Position numbers and translations under genes: made by a program | NCBI GenBank assembly: GCA_025350325.1 | Contig: JANXYB010000045.1 | Coordinates: 40,801 to 104,800, forward strand | Length of the DNA stretch: 64,000 nt | Direction of reading: 5' to 3' | Source: Acidobacteriaceae bacterium | GTDB lineage: Bacteria; Acidobacteriota; Terriglobia; Terriglobales; Acidobacteriaceae | Notes under the pieces: model-generated | Seen by the model: only the letters and a program-made list of their open reading frames with translations | The model's database searches: none | Told to the model about the DNA's origin: nothing | In this document: piece after piece, positions 60,180 through 64,000 of the stretch | How positions within the stretch are numbered: position 1 is the first letter of the stretch | Layout: each line of letters begins with the position of its first letter

Positions 60180-60495
60180 AGCAATCACTCCACCTATCTA
60201 TATATAGTTCGTAAATTATTTATCCTCGATCCTTGCCGCATTGACTCAATGCGGCAAGGATAGGGTATTACATCAATGCCAACCCAATACTCAGACTTCG
60301 AGCTCGTCCCAATCGACGAGAGTGCTTGATGAAAGTTTTTTACGATGATCGAGCGTGAACACCCGCTGGCCCCGGGGCTATAATTTTTCAAGCCGCATGC
60401 CATGTCCTCAGGAAACTTTTCCTCTCACTTCGCCGCACTCAATAAGCCTCCGACATAGCCTGCCGCTTAGATCTCCCAATCAATCCGGAGTAATC
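60180..60495. other. Intergenic region with a perfect 15-bp hairpin
   Basis: ATCCTTGCCGCATTG (60229-60243) and CAATGCGGCAAGGAT (60247-60261) pair perfectly over 15 bp with an ACT loop. No T-run follows on either strand. An AT-rich stretch with a TATATA run precedes it. No gene was recognised. Confidence 0.7.
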
Positions 60496-62205
60496 ATGCG
60501 TAGCAAGCGAATTTTGCCCTTACTGTATCTCGCCTTCTTCTGCCTCTATTTCGCTCAGTCCCAACAGCACGCCGCTGATTCTTCGCTAACCGTGCCTACC
60601 GTTGCTGGCCTTCCGCCAGCCGCCAGCGCGGCAGCTGCATCTATTGATGCTGAAAAGATTCGCGCCCACGTCCGCTTCCTTTCGCTTGACCTGCTCGAGG
60701 GCCGTGGACCGGGCACGCGCGGCGCAGAGGTGGCCGCTGAATACATTGCCACGCAATTCGCGCTGGCCGGTGTGCAACCAGCAGGAGACGACGGCACCTA
60801 TTTTCAGCGCGTCCCCCTGTTTGCCGTGCACACCCTTGAAGACAAAACCAAATTTTCATTCGTGCCCGCAAGCGGTCAGCCGATCGATCTAGCCTACGGC
60901 AGTCAAATAGTTTCGAAAGATGAAACCGCCCGGCCCACCGCCGACATCGACGCACCCATTGTGTTTGTCGGCTACGGAATTCATGCGCCCGAATACAACT
61001 GGGATGACTACGCCGGGGTCGACTTGAAGGGTAAGGTCGCTCTTGTAATCGTGAACGAACCGCCCTCCGACGACGAACAATTTTTCAAGGGCAAGGCCCT
61101 CACTTATTACGGTCGCTGGACTTACAAATATGAAGAAGCGTCGCGCCGCGGCGCCATCGGCGTACTCATCATTCATCGCACTGACCTGGCCAGCTATGGA
61201 TGGCAGGTGGTTCAAAATTCACAGGCAATCGAGAAAAGCTACCTGCAAGGAGATCCTGCTGCGACTCTGCAAGCCGCCGCTTGGATACAGCACGACGTCG
61301 CGCAACACTTGTTCACAACTGCGGGCCTCGGCGACCTCGATCAAGCCATCGACAAAGCCGGGCATCGCGGATTCAAAGCTGTGGAACTCTCCGTCCGGCT
61401 CAAGGGCCACGTTGAGAGTCGCGTGCGCACATACGTATCGACCAATGTCCTGGGTCGCGTCCCCGGCGTCAACCCCGAAAATCAGGCCATCCTCTATACC
61501 GCGCACTACGATCATCTCGGCATCGATGCCGAGGCCAAAGGCGACAAAATTTATAACGGAGCGGCCGACAATGGAACCGGTTGCGGGATCCTGCTTGAGA
61601 TGGCGCGCGCCTTTGCGCAATCAACAACGCGACCGCCGCATGCCGTCTACTTCGCCGCAGTTACTGCGGAAGAGCAGGGCCTGCTCGGCTCGCAGTTTCT
61701 CGGCATGCATCCGCCCGTGCCCGCCCGCCAGATCGCGCTCGATCTCAATTACGACATGCTGCTGCCTATCGGGGTTCCGCGTTCCGTGAGCCTCGGCGGT
61801 GCCGAGCGCATCGACTTCTGGCCCACCATTCAGTCGGTCGCCAAAGACTTTGACCTGGCGCTCTTGCCTGACCCAAGCCCCATGGCCGGCCACTACTATC
61901 GGTCCGACCACTTCTCGTTGGCACGCGTGGGAATCCCCGCATTTTCAGTTGACCAGGGAGATCTCTTTGCCGGCCACGATGAAGCCTGGGGCCGCACTCA
62001 AGCTGAAGACTACGTCGCCCATCACTACCACCAGCCATCCGACGAATACCGCGCCGACTGGGACTTTCGCGGCAATGCCAAGCTGGCTCGCTTCGGTTTG
62101 GTTTTAGGCTGGCTGGCCAGCGCACAGAGCCACCCTGTGCAGTGGCAGCCGGGCGACGAATTTGAAAAGGCGCGCACATCTAGCGACTCTGGGGCGATCA
62201 AATAA
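60496..62205 (+). CDS. Secreted M28 family metallopeptidase
   Basis: The 569-aa product has a signal peptide (about 1-24) and a peptidase M28 domain with a PA-like insert region in the first half (about 110-260). Zinc ligands are H337 (AHYDHLG), D358 (GAADNGTG), E392/E393 (AEEQG), Asp in LDLNYDM, and H472 (YRSDHFSL). All are present, so an active di-zinc aminopeptidase is expected. ATG 60496 follows GGAG at 5 nt. It lies on the plus strand between GlsB and the minus-strand tsf and is likely monocistronic. Confidence 0.93.
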   Translation: MRSKRILPLLYLAFFCLYFAQSQQHAADSSLTVPTVAGLPPAASAAAASIDAEKIRAHVRFLSLDLLEGRGPGTRGAEVAAEYIATQFALAGVQPAGDDGTYFQRVPLFAVHTLEDKTKFSFVPASGQPIDLAYGSQIVSKDETARPTADIDAPIVFVGYGIHAPEYNWDDYAGVDLKGKVALVIVNEPPSDDEQFFKGKALTYYGRWTYKYEEASRRGAIGVLIIHRTDLASYGWQVVQNSQAIEKSYLQGDPAATLQAAAWIQHDVAQHLFTTAGLGDLDQAIDKAGHRGFKAVELSVRLKGHVESRVRTYVSTNVLGRVPGVNPENQAILYTAHYDHLGIDAEAKGDKIYNGAADNGTGCGILLEMARAFAQSTTRPPHAVYFAAVTAEEQGLLGSQFLGMHPPVPARQIALDLNYDMLLPIGVPRSVSLGGAERIDFWPTIQSVAKDFDLALLPDPSPMAGHYYRSDHFSLARVGIPAFSVDQGDLFAGHDEAWGRTQAEDYVAHHYHQPSDEYRADWDFRGNAKLARFGLVLGWLASAQSHPVQWQPGDEFEKARTSSDSGAIK

Positions 62206-62221
62206 AACCTGTTAAACAGAT

Positions 62222-62256
62222 ATGGCCCGAAGCCTACGCTTCGAGCCATGTTCTTA
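62222..62256. terminator. Bidirectional terminator-like hairpin between convergent M28 and tsf genes
   Basis: ATGGCCCGAAGC and GCTTCGAGCCAT pair with one mismatch around CTAC. A moderately T-rich tail follows on the plus strand. Its position between stops of convergent genes fits a shared terminator. Confidence 0.55.
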
Positions 62257-62277
62257 TTCCTCGAAAAATCCCCTTGT

Positions 62278-62931
62278 TTACTCTGCGGGTTCAACAGCTG
62301 CGGTCTGCGCCACGGTCCAATCACCTGCGCCAACCTTGAAACGCGCAAACCGACGGACGGTAATGTTCTCGCCCAGCTTGCCAACCTTAGTTGCGATCAA
62401 TTCCTTGATGCTGACGGCCTGGTCCTTAATGAAGGGCTGCTCTAAGAGGCAGACTTCTTCATAGAACTTGGCCATCTTGCCATCAACGATCTTCTCGATC
62501 ACAGGGGCTGGCTTGCCCGTCGCCGCAGCCTGTGCGCGGAAGATTTCCTTCTCGCGGTCCAGGTCCTCGGCGGTCACGTCTTCAGGCTTCACGTAGCGCG
62601 GATCGGAAGCAGCGATGTGCATCGCTATGTCCTTCAACAATTCCTGGAAGTCGTCGGTGCGCGCCACAAAGTCGCTCTCGCAATTCACTTCGAGAAGCAC
62701 GCCAATCTTGCCGCCGGCGTGAATGTAGGTGCCCACCGCGCCCTCGTTGGTCGAGCGCGCAGCCTTCTTTTGCGCCGAAGCCATGCCTCGCTTGCGCAAC
62801 ACCACAAATCCCGCTTCAATGTCTCCGTGCGTCTCTTGTAGCGCCTTAAGGCAATCGCCCATGGGCGCGCCGGACTTGTCGCGAAGCTCTTTAACCAACT
62901 TGGCATCAATCTTTTCGCTCACAGTACTCAT
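62278..62931 (-). CDS. tsf: Elongation factor Ts
   Basis: EF-Ts regenerates EF-Tu-GTP. The 217-aa protein is shorter than E. coli EF-Ts, as in many bacteria. It opens with VKELRDKSGAPMGDCLKALQETHGDIEAGFVVLRKRG and has IGVLLEVNCESDFVARTDDFQELLKDIAMHIAAS, the two Tu-contact signatures. The end (YEEVCLLEQPFIKD and GENITVRRFARFKVG) is standard. ATG has AAGGAAGCGAG upstream. It follows rpsB with a hairpin in the gap and is the conventional downstream partner. Confidence 0.97.
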   Translation of the reverse strand: MSTVSEKIDAKLVKELRDKSGAPMGDCLKALQETHGDIEAGFVVLRKRGMASAQKKAARSTNEGAVGTYIHAGGKIGVLLEVNCESDFVARTDDFQELLKDIAMHIAASDPRYVKPEDVTAEDLDREKEIFRAQAAATGKPAPVIEKIVDGKMAKFYEEVCLLEQPFIKDQAVSIKELIATKVGKLGENITVRRFARFKVGAGDWTVAQTAAVEPAE

Positions 62932-63042
62932 CTCGCTTCCTTCTCATTTCCCAAACTCAACATTGTCGTTTGCTTGAGCCGTCGGCTCCGCACCTTGCGA
63001 ACCAAGGCTGGTCCGCCACCCCGCAGGTGCCCGGCATAAGAA

Positions 63043-63074
63043 AAGCGTGGCAACCAAGCTTCGCGGCCACGCTT
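63043..63074 (-). terminator. Terminator/attenuator-like hairpin between rpsB and tsf
   Basis: On the minus strand AAGCGTGGC and GCCACGCTT pair perfectly around a 14-nt loop and run into TTTTCTT. It may attenuate tsf relative to rpsB, as reported at this junction in other bacteria (inference). Confidence 0.65.
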
Positions 63075-63106
63075 GTCTCGGTTTGCGCTTGCGCGCGCTC
63101 AAATCG

Positions 63107-63973
63107 CTATACTGCGCCCTCGACCACCGCGGCCTCATCCAAGGCAGCAACCGCCGCTGGTGCTTTGCGAATTCCGCCGCCCAGAACTGCTTCCAGGTCG
63201 ACTTCCTCAACTGGTGCAGCTTCGCTTACCGGTGCTTCCGCCTCGGCAGAGATCTGCGCAGGCTGCTCTTCGGTGAAGGCCTTGTCGCCCACCATATTCA
63301 CGCCCTCGGCCGCCGAATCGGCGATCTTCGAGGTGAACAAGCGAATGGCGCGGAGCGCATCGTCGTTGCCGGGAATCACGTAGTCCACAACCGTCGGATC
63401 ACAATTCGTATCGACCACCGCAACCACGGGAATGCCCAGTTTGCGAGCTTCCTTAACAGCGATCGCTTCATTATTCGAGTCGACGATGAACAGCGCATCC
63501 GGCAGCCGCTTCATTGTCTTGATTCCGGCCAGGTTTGCTTGCAGGTGCTTGCGTTCCCGCTCCAGGCGAATCACTTCCTTCTTGGTCAGCAATTCGTACC
63601 GGCCATCGGTAGCCATCTCATCCAGTTCCTGAAGGCGCTTCACCGACTTCTGCACGGTCACCCAGTTGGTGAGCAGTCCGCCCAACCAACGTTGGTTAAT
63701 GTACGGCATGCCGGCGCGGTTGGCTTCCTCAGCCACTGCGTCCTGCGCCTGGCGCTTGGTGCCGACGAACAAAATCGTCTTGCCTCCCGCGCACAGTTCC
63801 GTGACAAACTTCGACGCGTCTTTAAAGAGCTTCAGCGTCTTCTGCAGGTCGATAATGTAAATCCCATTGCGCTCGCCGAAGATGTATTCCTTCATCTTGG
63901 GGTTCCAGCGCTTGGTCTGATGCCCGAAGTGAACACCTGCTTCGAGCAGCTCCTTCATTGTGATCGTGGCCAT
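63107..63973 (-). CDS. rpsB: 30S ribosomal protein S2
   Basis: The 288-aa protein begins [33 protein letters not shown], the S2 signature. [36 protein letters not shown] and [51 protein letters not shown] follow. The last roughly 50 residues are an acidic Ala/Glu-rich tail, common in S2 of this group. AAGGAGG lies just before the ATG. Its upstream control region falls beyond the window. Confidence 0.98.
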   Translation of the reverse strand: MATITMKELLEAGVHFGHQTKRWNPKMKEYIFGERNGIYIIDLQKTLKLFKDASKFVTELCAGGKTILFVGTKRQAQDAVAEEANRAGMPYINQRWLGGLLTNWVTVQKSVKRLQELDEMATDGRYELLTKKEVIRLERERKHLQANLAGIKTMKRLPDALFIVDSNNEAIAVKEARKLGIPVVAVVDTNCDPTVVDYVIPGNDDALRAIRLFTSKIADSAAEGVNMVGDKAFTEEQPAQISAEAEAPVSEAAPVEEVDLEAVLGGGIRKAPAAVAALDEAAVVEGAV

Positions 63974-64000
63974 TGGCCTCCTTCGTAGATTGCATCCGGG

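Noticed and set aside
1..64000. CRISPR arrays, insertion sequences, prophage genes, tRNA/rRNA genes
   Set aside because: None seen: no regularly spaced identical repeats of CRISPR length, no transposase or integrase product, and no tRNA-like cloverleaf was noticed by eye.

Overview
The window is a GC-rich stretch of a bacterial chromosome. Its gene content points to the Acidobacteriota, probably class Terriglobia. The evidence is a long division and cell-wall (dcw) cluster with a meso-DAP type MurE, secreted M13, M28 and amidohydrolase-type enzymes, carboxypeptidase-regulatory-domain proteins, lipoprotein beta-propellers, and outer-membrane barrels. The lineage call is an inference from content and style. 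No rRNA, tRNA, prophage, transposase or CRISPR array was found.

Region 1 (1-21,404, mostly minus strand) is the dcw cluster. In transcription order it runs mraZ, rsmH, ftsL, ftsI (PBP with PASTA), murE, murF, a subclass-B3-like metallo-beta-lactamase-fold gene, mraY, murD, ftsW, murG, murC, a GH30 glycosidase, ftsQ, and the first codons of ftsA. The cluster supplies lipid I/II synthesis (MurC-F, MraY, MurG), the SEDS/PBP polymerase pair (FtsW/FtsI) and divisome proteins (FtsL, FtsQ, FtsA). Several non-canonical genes sit inside it. The MBL gene overlaps murF by 4 nt. The GH30 gene lies where murB/ddl often sit. A RES-Xre toxin-antitoxin pair and two plus-strand secreted low-complexity proteins lie between murC and murG, and a TPR fragment lies between murG and ftsW. 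Three 10-nt direct repeats upstream of mraZ look like an MraZ operator.

Region 2 (21,800-35,200) holds a DUF2127 membrane protein, a fasciclin protein, an SRPBCC protein, an amidohydrolase-fold protein without its metal ligands, dxs, and a large unrecognised coiled-coil protein. It continues with a DUF4440 protein, two translationally coupled secreted carboxypeptidase-regulatory-domain proteins, and an outer-membrane barrel. Region 3 (34,700-46,600) holds acs with a downstream frameshifted DHFR-like gene, a barrel, and an HD-domain protein coupled to a ManA homologue that has lost most zinc ligands. It also holds a DUF421 protein, a PadR regulator with a perfect inverted-repeat operator coupled to a membrane protein, an orphan AbrB protein, and guaA.

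Region 4 (46,600-58,200) is largely secreted: an intact amidohydrolase, an M13 metallopeptidase, three tandem paralogous beta-propeller lipoproteins, a TIM-barrel glycosidase-like protein, and an acyltransferase-3 membrane protein. Region 5 (58,200-64,000) contains pyrH, tsf and rpsB on the minus strand. DUF72, GlsB-like and M28 peptidase genes on the plus strand separate pyrH from tsf, and no frr follows pyrH.

No single gene set here can be declared a new system from sequence alone. The best leads are the MBL fold gene coupled to murF, the TA pair inside the dcw cluster, the ManA-like protein with replaced ligands, the unrecognised 591-aa protein, and a heptanucleotide repeat family found at two loci 37 kb apart, one copy of which encodes the RsmH C-terminus.
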